The notes under the pieces are model-generated. The model saw only the letters and a list, made by a program, of their open reading frames with translations, was not told the origin of the DNA and did no database searches. Both the position numbers and the translations under genes were made by a program. Positions 45,124-57,182 of a stretch of 64,000 nt of DNA are shown in pieces. Position 1 is the stretch's first letter, and each line of letters starts with the position of its first letter. Origin of the DNA: Dendrophyllia cribrosa (Eukaryota; Cnidaria; Anthozoa; Scleractinia; Dendrophylliidae); contig JAJLRJ010000002.1 in NCBI GenBank assembly GCA_024195265.1, positions 52,793,907-52,857,906 on the forward strand, given 5' to 3'.

Positions 45124-46676
45124 AGGGACCGTTCATTATTTATGGGAGGGGGAGGGATGGGTGAGAAAATGGGGGGACCTGAAATTTTAGCCACTGCAAA
45201 AGGGGGGGTCCCGGGGAATTTTTTTTGTTATGGAAGGGGGGTCTTGAAATTTTGAACAGATGATGTCTTAAATAAAAAAGCGAAAACATAACTACAGTGT
45301 ACCAATAAGAGCGGGGCATCCCAGATTTCATGGCTGGGAGCCTTTGGGCTCTCTATGATTCTTCTAAGAGCACAGCCTTGCACAGTATTTTGGTGCAGTC
45401 ATGGAGCATGATTTATAATTTTAATTTCTTTATTTGGTACTTCCATAATTGTACACAACATTACTTAAAGTTTTAACTCATCATTAAACATATTACTGGA
45501 TTGTAACAGTATTAAACTGGAGGGTTTTAGTGATTGACATTAAAAGTATTAATTAGGGACGGACCATTATTTTTTTGACGGGGGATGTTGCAAAATTTTC
45601 ACATGCAAACATTTTTTTTATATGTGGCACCTGCTGCAAAGAATTTATTTTGTGTCTCTGTCCAACTGCCATACTTCCAGCAAACAACTTTTTCTTTATT
45701 TTTTGCTTGCATACAATTTATTTCAGTGTTTATAGCCTCTGCAAACAATTTATTTCAAAATTTTCCAACACCCCCCGTCAAAAAAATAATGGTCTGTCCC
45801 CTAGTATCTGTAACCCTCGCTAAAGGAATTTTCCTCATCTTCTACATGGGCATGAAGTTGAAGAACTGTTAGTAGTATTTTGTAGTTAAATCAGTTCGTC
45901 CCTTGTCATCCTTATAAGTGAGTCAACCCACCCACCATTCCTGGTTTCTGGGTAAGCTCAGTAGCAGTGGTTTTGTATATTGCAATAAATGTTTATATAG
46001 CCCAGCTGAGTCTCGGTTGTGATAGTAATTAACAACTATTAAAGTCTTAACTATAGTTCTTCAAATGCACAGTGGACCAAGTGGTTGAATTGCTTCGATA
46101 AAGAAAACCACACAAGAGTCAAAATGCCATAAGTTGTAATAACTATTTATTAATAAACAAAAATTTACTGAAAATTATTCTAAACTTTTTTTCATTTCCT
46201 GTTACAACATGTTATGGTTTTAAGGTTTTCATGTCTGGTTTACACAGGTTTATGTCTCCTCCATATCCTCATTCCCATTGTACCCCAGGCCCATCATATC
46301 CCAAATTTACACCTATATGCTTAAAACTAAACATGATATTAGAAGCATAGTTTTCAATATCAAGACAGCAATACAGTCACCCCCAAATTTTCACCTACTT
46401 TAGATCTGAAAACCAACACGCCAGCCACTACATCATCGTGCCCCCACAAAAATACAGTATGGATACATACAATACAACTTTTATTTTATATAAATCAGAT
46501 TAATAGTCGGGGGGTACTGAAATTCTTCCCCAACAAAACAGGGGGAGGGGGAACCTGAAAAAATCCAGATTCACTAAGGGGGGAACATGAAACAGTAAAA
46601 ATGAAAATTTGTTTTTTTCTCACCCATCCCCCCCCCCCCCCCCCCCCCCCCCTTCCATAAATATTGAACGGTCCCT
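45124..46676. mobile_element. Copy 2 of the agggaccgttca TIR element, with nested MITE
   Basis: Equivalent to 10,179-11,728. The nested 250 bp MITE is at 45,554-45,803. The C run at the right end is longer, and the adjoining stretch reads gtttttttc instead of gttaatttc. Confidence 0.7.
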
Positions 46677-46764
46677 TATGCTTGTCCAACCATAGCCGGA
46701 GGTCCTTAAAATCAAGGCTTGAAATTGGATCTTTTGGAAGTGTTCCAATTCCATGGTGTGTCCT

Positions 46765-47210
46765 GCGAGTCTACCATAAAAACAACTTACCGAGTTGAAA
46801 GGAATACATTCGAATGTGACAGTAAGTGTTTGATTTCGATGCGGCCACGCTGAATCGCGCGATTTTTCTCGGCTTTGAGGCCATAATTTGTTTTAAGAAA
46901 CTTTCCAAGCAAGTTGAACAAGCAACGCAATGGCGATCAAGAAAAAACAATCTTCGTGTAAGAAGGCACGAAAATGGCGCGATAGATGCAGCTCGCTGAT
47001 TGAGCAGAAAAATACAATGCCAGAAATTTTCTGCCCAATCGGAGACGGGGATTTCAAATGGTCGTGGAACTGGTTCGGTAAGTGTAGAAACCCAGGGGCT
47101 CGTTCGCTCGCTCTTGAAAACTTTCGTCGCGCTGATTTTTGCCGAGTTTTTACTTCGTCCCTCCCCGACTAACTGCCCCTGGGTCTCCGAGGATGGTCGT
47201 TGTCGCGTTA
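46765..47210 (+). repeat. Copy 2, nested inverted repeat, right arm
   Basis: Equivalent to 11,817-12,262. The exon-like frame starts at 46,930 and differs by one residue (C for Y, in MPEIFCPIG), matching the left arm at that site. Confidence 0.85.
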
Positions 47211-47749
47211 AATGTTCTACGTAGTATCAGCCTTGCTCTATACTTTGAGTTTAAGGCAGGTCGTCATCCTGAATGACCGCCATCTTGGATCCGCCATCTA
47301 AAATTATCACCATGTTAGAAAAGCGACAAAATTGAGTAAATTAGTCAATTAATTTATTATTTAATTTATTTATGATCAATCAATTTTTCATTTAATTAAT
47401 CAATTAATTAATAAGTCAATTAATCCAAATCAAAAGAAAAATGCGAAAATGATTTTAAATTGTAAACTGTACTGCAAGAAAGTTATAAAAAAGTTTCCTT
47501 CTAAGTGTTAATTTAACCAGAAAACTTCAAAATTTGGTATTCACTACGAAGTTAAAAAAATCCGTTTAATAAAATTTAGGTAAACTTGTCAAAATATGGT
47601 TGTCATGGAAACATCACTAACAAAAACCTGTTGCCCAAAATGATAAATTACAGTAAAAGGCGCGAAGTTTTGTGGGTATTGTTTCTAAAGTTATAAACGT
47701 TGAAAGTCAACGCTGGCACTGAGCCCCCTTACCCCCGGTCTGAATGAGG

Positions 47750-48051
47750 TTAACACTTTAACTGCCAAGAGTGCCAAACATCAAAATTCAAGAAAAATCC
47801 CAAATTTTATTTTATAAAATACTGAAAAACAAATGGTATCATGCAAAAGTACTACTGAAGAGGTTTGTTTTGAATGGTCACATCATATGATTTCATCAAC
47901 AGACTCAAAAGTTAGAACAAATAATACCATGCAAAAGTACTGCCAAAGAGGTTTCATTTAAATGGTCACACCACAGGATTTCGTCCACAGACTCAAAAGT
48001 TAGAACTACACTACATGTCTTCATTGTTGACTCTGGGAGTGAAAGGGTTAA
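47750..48051. mobile_element. Copy 2 of the 302 bp TTAA MITE
   Basis: Equivalent to 12,799-13,100, including the internal 92 bp duplication. The preceding element end keeps cccccggtctgaat, three bases more than copy 1. Confidence 0.72.
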
Positions 48052-51000
48052 GGTCCCTACCTTATCATTGTTGTAGGGAGAAATGACATTTTAATCGCTC
48101 ATCACAGATTAATTTTAATTTGCAAATGAGACGTTAAGCGGCATTTTTATCCGCTTAGTTATTCCGCCCGTCTACACGCGAGTAAGCTCCAGACTAATCG
48201 TAACAAATTAAATCTCCTATATCTCTTTAGCGGATCAAATAAAAGGTAGGAAACATAATGAACTTTTCGGCAGATGATATTCATAAGTTTTCATCAGTTT
48301 TGTGAATAATGTGCGGGAAATTGCCTGCCAAGCGAAACCAATTTACTCGGCAACTCTTCGTAATATGAACCCTCACATTGATGAGTGACATATAATTGGA
48401 TATAGCACGGCACTTTAAGAAAAGCAATCTCCGCGGTCATCGAGCAAAAATGTCTAATAATCACTCCCGGATATAAGTCAGTCGGTGGTGGATCTGAAGA
48501 AAGAATATTAACAAACGGTGACGAAATTCTAAACCTTTTCTTATCTAAAATCTTATCAAACTCGATGCAGAATAGTATAAAAGTTTCGACTTGAGTTATA
48601 AACTTCTTGAATTGACGTTTATTTGATCAGTCAAGGCAATCGGCGGACAAAAATGATAAATGCGTGTGCCGTGTGTCTATGTTTACTTCCACTATATGAT
48701 TAATTCTAAAAAGGTACTTCATCTGTTGCCTTCACAATTCAGCCTCACGACACGACACTACTATGTCGCTCCCGCAATTTAATTTGTTCATATTTCTTCA
48801 TTGAACTTTAATTTTTTAACATGAAGCGCTCTCTCAGTTAAGTGATATTGGGCATGACCAAACCCTAACATGATTCTCGGCAAAAGAACTGGCGGATGAT
48901 TGCGCATCAACGGCAGTTCTTTTAATTATATTTTCTTTTCCGGTCATACGCTTCTTATTTTTGTAAAATCCACTTAAGCGATACAACTCGTTTGATTTTA
49001 ATTTAGAGTTTTAGTTTGATAGGCCGAGTTGCATGTAATGAACACCATGTCAAGTCCGCCTTCCGACAAATAACGAGAAAATAATACTGGCGTTCTGTTG
49101 CGATGTTTGCTTTGTGGGGAAAATTGAAGTGTTTTCGAAATACAAACGTAATTATGCCCAGGAGCTATGTTAGCGAACATCTGCTGGGTTAGCCGTGCGA
49201 AAACAACGCATGTATGAATGTACCAATGAACTATCCTTTTTTCTCTCTATTTTTTTATTACTAAATATTGCCGTCTACGAACAATAATTTAAATAGCAGA
49301 AGCAAACTTACGGCTATTAAGCATTTTCCACTAAAGGCGGGATTGACGGACGCAAGATAAATAACTTAACCAAAGTCTCTGTTGTTGTTATTAGTCGCAG
49401 AGGCCGCCGACAGGGCTAAAACACATCAGTATTCATATTCTTGGGAAACCAATGAAATGTGCCTATTTGCTTATTTAAAGAACGGGCGGTTTATCTTTTA
49501 TAACTAAAAAAGCGATCATGTTTTCGTTCTTCTCGAATTTTTCCAAGCCTTTAACTTCCCAGTAACCGGCATTTCAGTTTGGACAACTCCTTGACAACTT
49601 TAAGATTTTTGGCTTCAAGGACAATTCGGTGAGGCAACCACTGAAAGCGGTATTCACTGCTATTATCTTGCAGCTTACTTTGTGGTCACTTTGCATTTGT
49701 AACTGCCTGACTTAATGGAACACACAATTATCCTTGAATTTTCTCGCTGTGAAAGTAATGAAACAGGGAACCTGCTATGAATTGCTGTCGATTTCGTTCT
49801 CGCTCAATATAATTGTAAGCATAACACGCGGCAAAGTTACCAGATACTTCGAGCTCGCTTAACAAAACGAAGACCTGCTGATTTAGTTTATAAGGTAAGT
49901 GCAATTCGTCTTGCAACAACAAAACATTACAAAACCAATGATAAAAGACTGAGTAAATCAAATCTAAAATACTATCATGAATATTTGTTCGAAGTGACAT
50001 CGCATGTATCTTCTTGTTTATATCATTATAAGCGATCCATGAGTTAAAACGAAAAAAAAAACATATTTTAGTTGTTATCTAGATTAAACATGAAGGGAAC
50101 AAAAACCTGTCTTGAATTAATTTCAAGGCTACAATAATTTGAATTAGAAAAACTAAACTAAGGACGAAAAGTATTCGTCACGGTAAGCTGACTTCACTGC
50201 TTGCTCAGCCAAAATGTTGCATGCATTTTAGGATTTAAAACGTTTTTGGCTTGAAAATGTGGCGCATATTCAAAATGAGTCCGCTGCTTGGAGCAGTGCT
50301 ACTTAGAAATGACCAGCCCATGTACAAAGCAAGGCTTAGCTTAGCTTTGGGCCAATCTTGATAATCTCCTTCAAACACAAGCAGTCTGACTGTAAACCGA
50401 AATCAAAATGAAACTACTGTTAAGTTTGAGAAGTAACGAACTCCAGAACTGAGGTAGGGATCGATATGTTCCTAAAAATATATACTGCTGAATTTTTTTC
50501 ATTTGAATTGCCACGCTGATTCGGGATTATATCCGCACAGGCGAAATTTCTCATGGCGGTTATAAAGAAAAGCATTTCTTTAAACGAAGACATGCTTTTT
50601 CGTACTTTGTGCCTTCAATAATGCCCAACATTTTCTTTCAACCTAAACAGTACGATATAAAGTGAACTAAAGGAAGAACGAGGCACATCCATTTGTATCA
50701 ATTTTTCAAAGACACGGGGGAAGAAATTTAGCCTAAAAATTAACTTCAATTTGCAATCCATTTGCAACCTGGCCATCCGCTATTTAAAGCATACATTAAT
50801 GGATTCAATACACTAAAAAGGTAATGGTTAACATAACTAGACTATTATTTAAGATTTCCTTTTATGCTTTTAAAAGTGATGGGGATAAAATTTTTACATT
50901 TGCCGACATTACTTTATGACTAAACTGATGTGTTTTGCGTGTTTGTGAAAGTTGGCGCTGGCAAGGTAAATAAACGGAAATAAAAATAGAAAATAAACTA

Positions 51001-51493
51001 AGCAAACCAATGCCAGCTATTTGAACAAGAAATAAGGCGTGACCAATCAATTATTACTTTCCGGAACATGTCCATCCCTTGAATTAGGGACGTCGTTTTT
51101 TGCTGGGCCCGATCAAAAGCCTCCTAATGCTAATTCTGTTTAAATGCTTCTTTAGTTTGCTGCATTTTGTTTTAGTTTGATAGTTATCAAAGGCGAATTT
51201 TAGCCCGAATTGCGTTTACAGGCATTGACGTTGTTAAGGTGTATACCTGAATTCAAATTTGATCCCATTCCTGGATTATTTTAATCCTCCATTTTAAAGT
51301 GAGCGATGCAGATTGTTTTATGCGAGGCTCCAGTCATCGTGTCTCCCGTACCTTTCCAAATCATAGTGTTTACTATACTTAAAATATTAGTATGAAAATT
51401 GTATTCACCACTGCTCGAGTCAGATGTGAACACAAATTAGAACTCGGAAATTCAACCTGTATTTTTTCATCTGAAATTCACGCAAGGACTCAC
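48052..51493. other. Copy 2 interior, nothing recognised
   Basis: Equivalent to 13,101-16,540. A small indel near 48,898 (gcggatgattgcg against gcggatttgcg) is one of the differences. Confidence 0.45.
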
Positions 51494-52838
51494 AATAATA
51501 TATATATATAGATAGGCTTAGCCTAACAGCGGAGCTCTCTGAACAGAAACGATGATGATAAGCTTAACTTAGGTAAAAGGTCAACACAAGAAAAATTAGA
51601 ATTAAAATTGGCCGCCGGACTATTTTTCAATTTAAGCAATTCTCAAAAAACAGTATTACGCGACCGTCTGCACAGTACATTTCATCTACAGAAAAGCTCA
51701 AATTTTTCTCGGTCTAGAATAACTAGTACTGACTAATTTCCGAATAAAATACACCTGTTCCGAATCGAAAATTGCCCGAAAAACTGGTTTGGAAATCAAA
51801 ATTGCAAAAAATCGCTTTTAAACCTATGTAATGAATGAACAAACACCTAAAAATGGACAACAAAATCTTCTTTTGAAACATTTATTCAAATATCCGTTAG
51901 TTTATGTTAAAAAGAAAAAAGCGTACCATTAGCGCATCGAGGAGCTGTCTGGCTGAGCACATGGCGAAAGTCAAGATGTCAAATCGACTTAATTTGAGCA
52001 CGTTTTATAAACATTTCTCCAAAACTAACGAGAATACAAAGAAAAAGTCAATCACAAGTTGATATCAACATAAATTCGTATAGAAAAATGTAATTTCTTT
52101 TACCGTTAAGTCCCTCGGCTGCTTGAAGATTCTTTAAAACTCCGCTTCTTCGCGGATTCAAAAGTTCCTCGAAGCAAGAATTCATCACTTAAAGCTCTTC
52201 TTTTTCTGAGTATTCTTTAAAGCTTTCTCTTTCTATTTTGAATATTTTAAATGTGTGTTATTGCAAAATCACGGCCGGTTTTGGTCGGCACGGCAGTCAG
52301 TGGGTCAAAGGAGTTTTATTACAGCTCTAAACAAATGTCCTAAGACGAAATCAGGTTTAAAAATAAGCACTTAGCTCTATATTCCTACAAAAACGCTTGA
52401 CTTGCAGAGTTACGCAGCCTCAAATGCGGTCTTGACCACTGTTTGAGAAATGTGGAACCTGTGTAGAGTAGCAAACCGCGAAAAAATGCAAAAGTGTTTA
52501 CTGTAGCTAACGTACATCGGTTGTGTAGCTACGCGAAAACAAAGCCTTGCTTTGGTTTCAAAATTGCTAAGATACCGGATGTTGTGTGACGTCATACGTG
52601 CATGTTTTCCGACGTCATACGCGCCCGCGAGCTAGCTCTGCCCAACGGACGGACGGACGCGCCCGCGGAACATTTCGCTAGCCATGACCATGAAAATTGA
52701 CGGGCATAGGTTCTATGAGTATGGAGCTCCGCGAGAGCTCCGCTATTAAAGGGGCCATGTCACTATTTTTTGTATCATTTTAAAAGCCAAAAAACATATT
52801 TCTATGAATGGAAAATAAAAAATAACGCTCCCGTTTAG

Positions 52839-52966
52839 TTAAAGGGACACAGTCACCTATTTTTAGTATCACTTTGAAAAGCCAAAAACAAAAAACATAT
52901 TTGTTTCAATGGAATCCTACAATCCTACAAATAATGGTCCAGTTTTGCGTGACAATGCCCCTTTAA
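52839..52966. mobile_element. Copy 2 of the 128 bp TTAA MITE
   Basis: Equivalent to 17,885-18,012, TTAA at both ends. Confidence 0.75.
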
Positions 52967-55900
52967 TCATTGTTATACTAGTGCACTGAAGCTGTAAATA
53001 AGTTAGTGTCTTTGATTGCGGATCACCTGGATGGAAATGGATTGAAAACTTGAAACAATGGGAAACATCGCTTGAATCTGATTCTGGTTTGTTCCCTCGT
53101 CGATGATCAGTGCTCTAAGAACCTCTTTTGAAAGAGCAAAGGTGATTATAGTCAAATATTTGACCAAAAAGAGCAAAATCCTCGTGACATTATTGCCCCA
53201 TTAACAACAAGGTAAGTGTAGTTTTTACTCCGTTTTCTTTCCGCACTCTATCCGCATGACAACAAAAAGCTTGAGAAGGTGAAATTGTTTTAATTCATTC
53301 CGGATAATTTATTGACGTAAACTTTTTGTTTATATTAACAAATTTAAAAAACGTTCTCTGGTTAAAAAGTTTTAAATATACGAGCTTGCGATTGCCAGTC
53401 TGCAATCTTTGACAAATAATGAATAAAAAGCGCGAGCTTGGATAATTATAAACTAATTTCATGGATAAATTTCAAAACGAAGGTTCATCTAGACTAAATG
53501 TATGTTTGGTATGGGATCTGACATCTCTCAATAGAAAAAATGTTTTTAGGATCTTAAAATCTTTACAAGCATTCGACAAAAATACTGAAAAAAGAAAATA
53601 CTATAAGAAGCAAGGGCTGACAACTGCGTAGACATGGCAAAAAATTGGATGACATTTGCCTCTAATTTTTTAACTCGTCCCCAGACCTCTCATTTGACCC
53701 TTAAAATCACAGCGAAAACACCATTTTTTGAAGGGAAAATTAAAATTTCGCCCATTTACGGATTACTTTTCGAAAATCCACACTCGGATTCCCAGCAACT
53801 TGGTTATTATTCTATCTGGAAACGTTAAAATATTTTAATAACTTAAAAAAGTCCCGTCATTTTGACCTTGAAGTGACCAATGTCACGTAACGGCTTGTAT
53901 GGAGTTCAACCGCGCGGTCATCGCTTTTAGCGGTATAACGCATTTTAATAGGCGTGATGTCAACATCCACACCCGGTTTTGAGGAGACTGGGATCTAGTG
54001 AACATTTAAGTGGGAAATATGATTTAGTTGAAGTGAAAAAATAAAACCGTCATTGGCGACTTGCGCGGACTACCGCCCAGGCCGTTCGAGCTCAACTTCG
54101 CATGGACAATCGTTCATTTTGGTAACGCGCATGCCCGGAGCAAATGTCTCCTTTCGGGGGGCAATTTTTTGGTATGAAGTAACGCAACACTGACCAAACC
54201 GAAAGTTTAAATGCAACTGTGGACAAAGTATTTTCGAAGAAAAGTTCAAAAAAAGAAATGCTATGTAAACTCGGCATAAATTTAAAGGTGGAGACGCCCA
54301 AGTGATTTTGTTCTTAATATGGAGAGTCCTGCATGGTTTAGCCTGGAGTTTTTATTACGCAGGTCAGTGAATTATTGTTTACACATAAGAGTTGGCATAT
54401 ATTAAGTACATTTTTTTCTCAGAAATCTTCCATCTGGTACACGATTATTGTCCACCCACAACAATTTACAGCAGCTGGTTATACTGAAATTAAATGGAGT
54501 TGTTAATATTCTATTCTTGCAACAGAAAGGAAAAGTCACTGTCTTGAAGCAATCTCTTGTTGTTGTTGTTGTTTTTTTTTCCTTCCTTTCTTTTTTCTTT
54601 TTTCTTTTACTTACAGGAATTTTTTCTTTTTCTTTTTTTTTTGTTCCTTATTTTACTCACATGAATTTCTAGCAAGATTCGCCTAAAACTCGAGGTTTTT
54701 TTTTCTTTTTGGGCAGATCTAACTTAATTAGCTCGTTTCTTCAAAATTGACGGCTGGTTGTTTTATATCATTACGCAATATTCCTGTGGTAGTTCCCACT
54801 GAAACCGCACAGCAGACGTATCTAACCAGTGACCCAGCAGGTTTTTCTGGTAATTAATACTCCAGTAAATTTGTTGGAAGGCATCATTGCGTTTCATTGG
54901 ATGGAAGTATCAATGTTGTGACTTTCTAAATTGAGGGGGTATTATAATTCAATGTATAACAACTTTACAAGCAAAACCGCTAAATCATTATTCGGAAAAG
55001 TATATCACCTTCGAACGAATTGATACGGTATGTATATAGATTCAACAAATTATTTCGATGACTTTAACAAAACAATTTCTCAGGTGTTTTTAAATGGCGT
55101 ACAAAAGTTTTCGCAGGCATTTTTTCTGATTTTCACAATATTCCGGCTCTTGTGACATTTAAAATGTTTTTTTTTTTGGTTGCTGGAACTGGACATATGT
55201 CTAAAAAGAAAAAAGCCAATCAAAATATCGAAAAATCTCAACAACGACTAATTATTGTTTTGTGATGAACACTGTGGCATTTTTAGCCGTTTTGCTACTT
55301 CACCGCTCAGTAGATTCAGCTACCGACGCCAATCTGAATCTTAAATGCAGGTTAATGTGGTCTCAAGTCTTACTCGAAACTTAACAGAACTGTTACAGTG
55401 TATTTATTAATGTTAAAAGTGAACTTCAATTATTCCTTTTAATCTGCTATCTTTTAGATCCTTTTAGGCCTGGCGTTTTGAGTTAGGATATCATTAGAAA
55501 GTACATTAAGGTCGGGGGTCATACTTGTCAAGTAAAAATTTGTAAGACAATTTTGGCAGGAGTTTTACTTTATTTATTTAAAGGGTTATGTATTGCGGTC
55601 GTTTGGACGCCGATTTCGCTTAAACTTAAAGCTGAAGAGATATCGAGGAATGATGATCTGTTATTTGACGGAACTAGCTACATAGGTAGATTTTATGTTT
55701 TTTGACGGAACTGGCTTTATTGAAATGCTTTAACTAACTAAAGTATAAAATTTGTAACTATCGATTTTGTGTCCATGTTTCCTCCTTGATAAGAACACAA
55801 AGTTACTTCATTTTACCAACAATTGATCCGGCAAAAGCTATATATATTGTGTCATGACATAGACAGATTTTATTATTTAAAGTTTCATTGAATTTAGTAA

Positions 55901-56379
55901 GCCTTTAAGGTGTAAAGTTTATAAAGTGAGAATTAACACCTTTCTCAGGGCCTTCCTTTTAGTAGTAAGGCTTTTTAAAAACATCTACGTCTGTTATGAC
56001 ATACTTTATTACATCTAGTTCACATACCCGTAGTGTCAGCTGACTAAGTTTTATATCGATCTGCGCTCAATTCTTGGACACAAAATTACCGATTTTGAGG
56101 CCTTCGAAGGCGTCCTGAGTAAAACATGAATGCACTTGCTAAAGCTATCAAATAATTATCGTGATTATGGCAATTCCAGTCCATGAGCTATTGTCATAAT
56201 GCGGAAAAAAAAACAACTTGCAACTTACGAATTTTGATTTTACGAAAGAATAAGATGCAACATGGTTTGAATCACGTGGAATTACTGCACGTTTCGTGTA
56301 TCGTCGGTATTAGTCGTCGCGCGCCCATTTCATCCCCGACTTTAAATTAAATTAAATTCAAGTAATTGATTGATTGATT
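52967..56379. other. Copy 2 non-coding region upstream of the receptor
   Basis: Equivalent to 18,013-21,424. The pyrimidine-rich tract near 54,557-54,710 differs in run lengths from copy 1. Confidence 0.35.
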
Positions 56380-56531
56380 CAGCGTTTTCACTTTACGTCA
56401 TAGCCGCCATATTGGTGTTCCCGTACAAAAGAATTTTAATTAACTTCTTTTGTTAGGAACACCAACATGGCTGCCATGGCCTTTGTCATTTGAGTCCCAC
56501 GGGACTGAAGGTCACGTGAGTGAAAACGCTC
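56380..56531. mobile_element. Copy 2 of the hairpin MITE
   Basis: Equivalent to 21,425-21,576. Confidence 0.65.
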
Positions 56532-57182
56532 TATTGATTGATTGATTGATTCATTCATTCATTCATTCATTCATTCATTAACTACAAGTTAATATAAGGG
56601 CCGGTAGCACGATGATGCTTGGTGATAAAAAATAATGAAGAGCTAATTTAAGTAACAATGCGTGTAAGAAGTAGGCAATGCTCTATTGTTCCGCGGCATT
56701 TCGCTTTCCCCACATAAGATCGTTTAGGTATTTTTTCCTGAGAATTCATCAACCTATGGACAACATGTTTTTTAAATAAAATTTACTGGAACTTTATTTT
56801 AAAGTGATGTTTCTTTTGTGCTACAAGATTTCATCCAATCGTGAAACTCCAAACCAATGGCCAAGAAAGGCTTCTAATTTTACATGTTTCCCACATAGAA
56901 TTTTGGTTGCATTATAAAACTCAGAAAAGTTTTTACTAAACTGGGAATCAATTAGTAAACTGGAGAGAAATAAATGCAATGCCTGGTTAAGTTATGGTAG
57001 ATTTTCACGTTTTAGCCAATGAGGTGGATGGTTTCAACAATATCACAATTAACACCTTTCTGCATTCCCTGTCGTTAGCGTGCCTACTTCTTACTTAAGG
57101 ACCATTACTTAACAAGCAATTTGATCTTGTTTCAGGTAATATCCACGCAAAAAGAATTACTGCTTCTGTCGGAGCTGACGCG

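Larger units (their letters stand above)
37694..52749. mobile_element. Copy 2 of the ~15 kb TTAA-flanked inverted-repeat region
   Basis: TTAA at 37,694-37,697 and 52,746-52,749. Left arm 37,698 to about 42,166 (with the LINE); right arm about 51,494-52,745. Same internal order as copy 1. Confidence 0.5.
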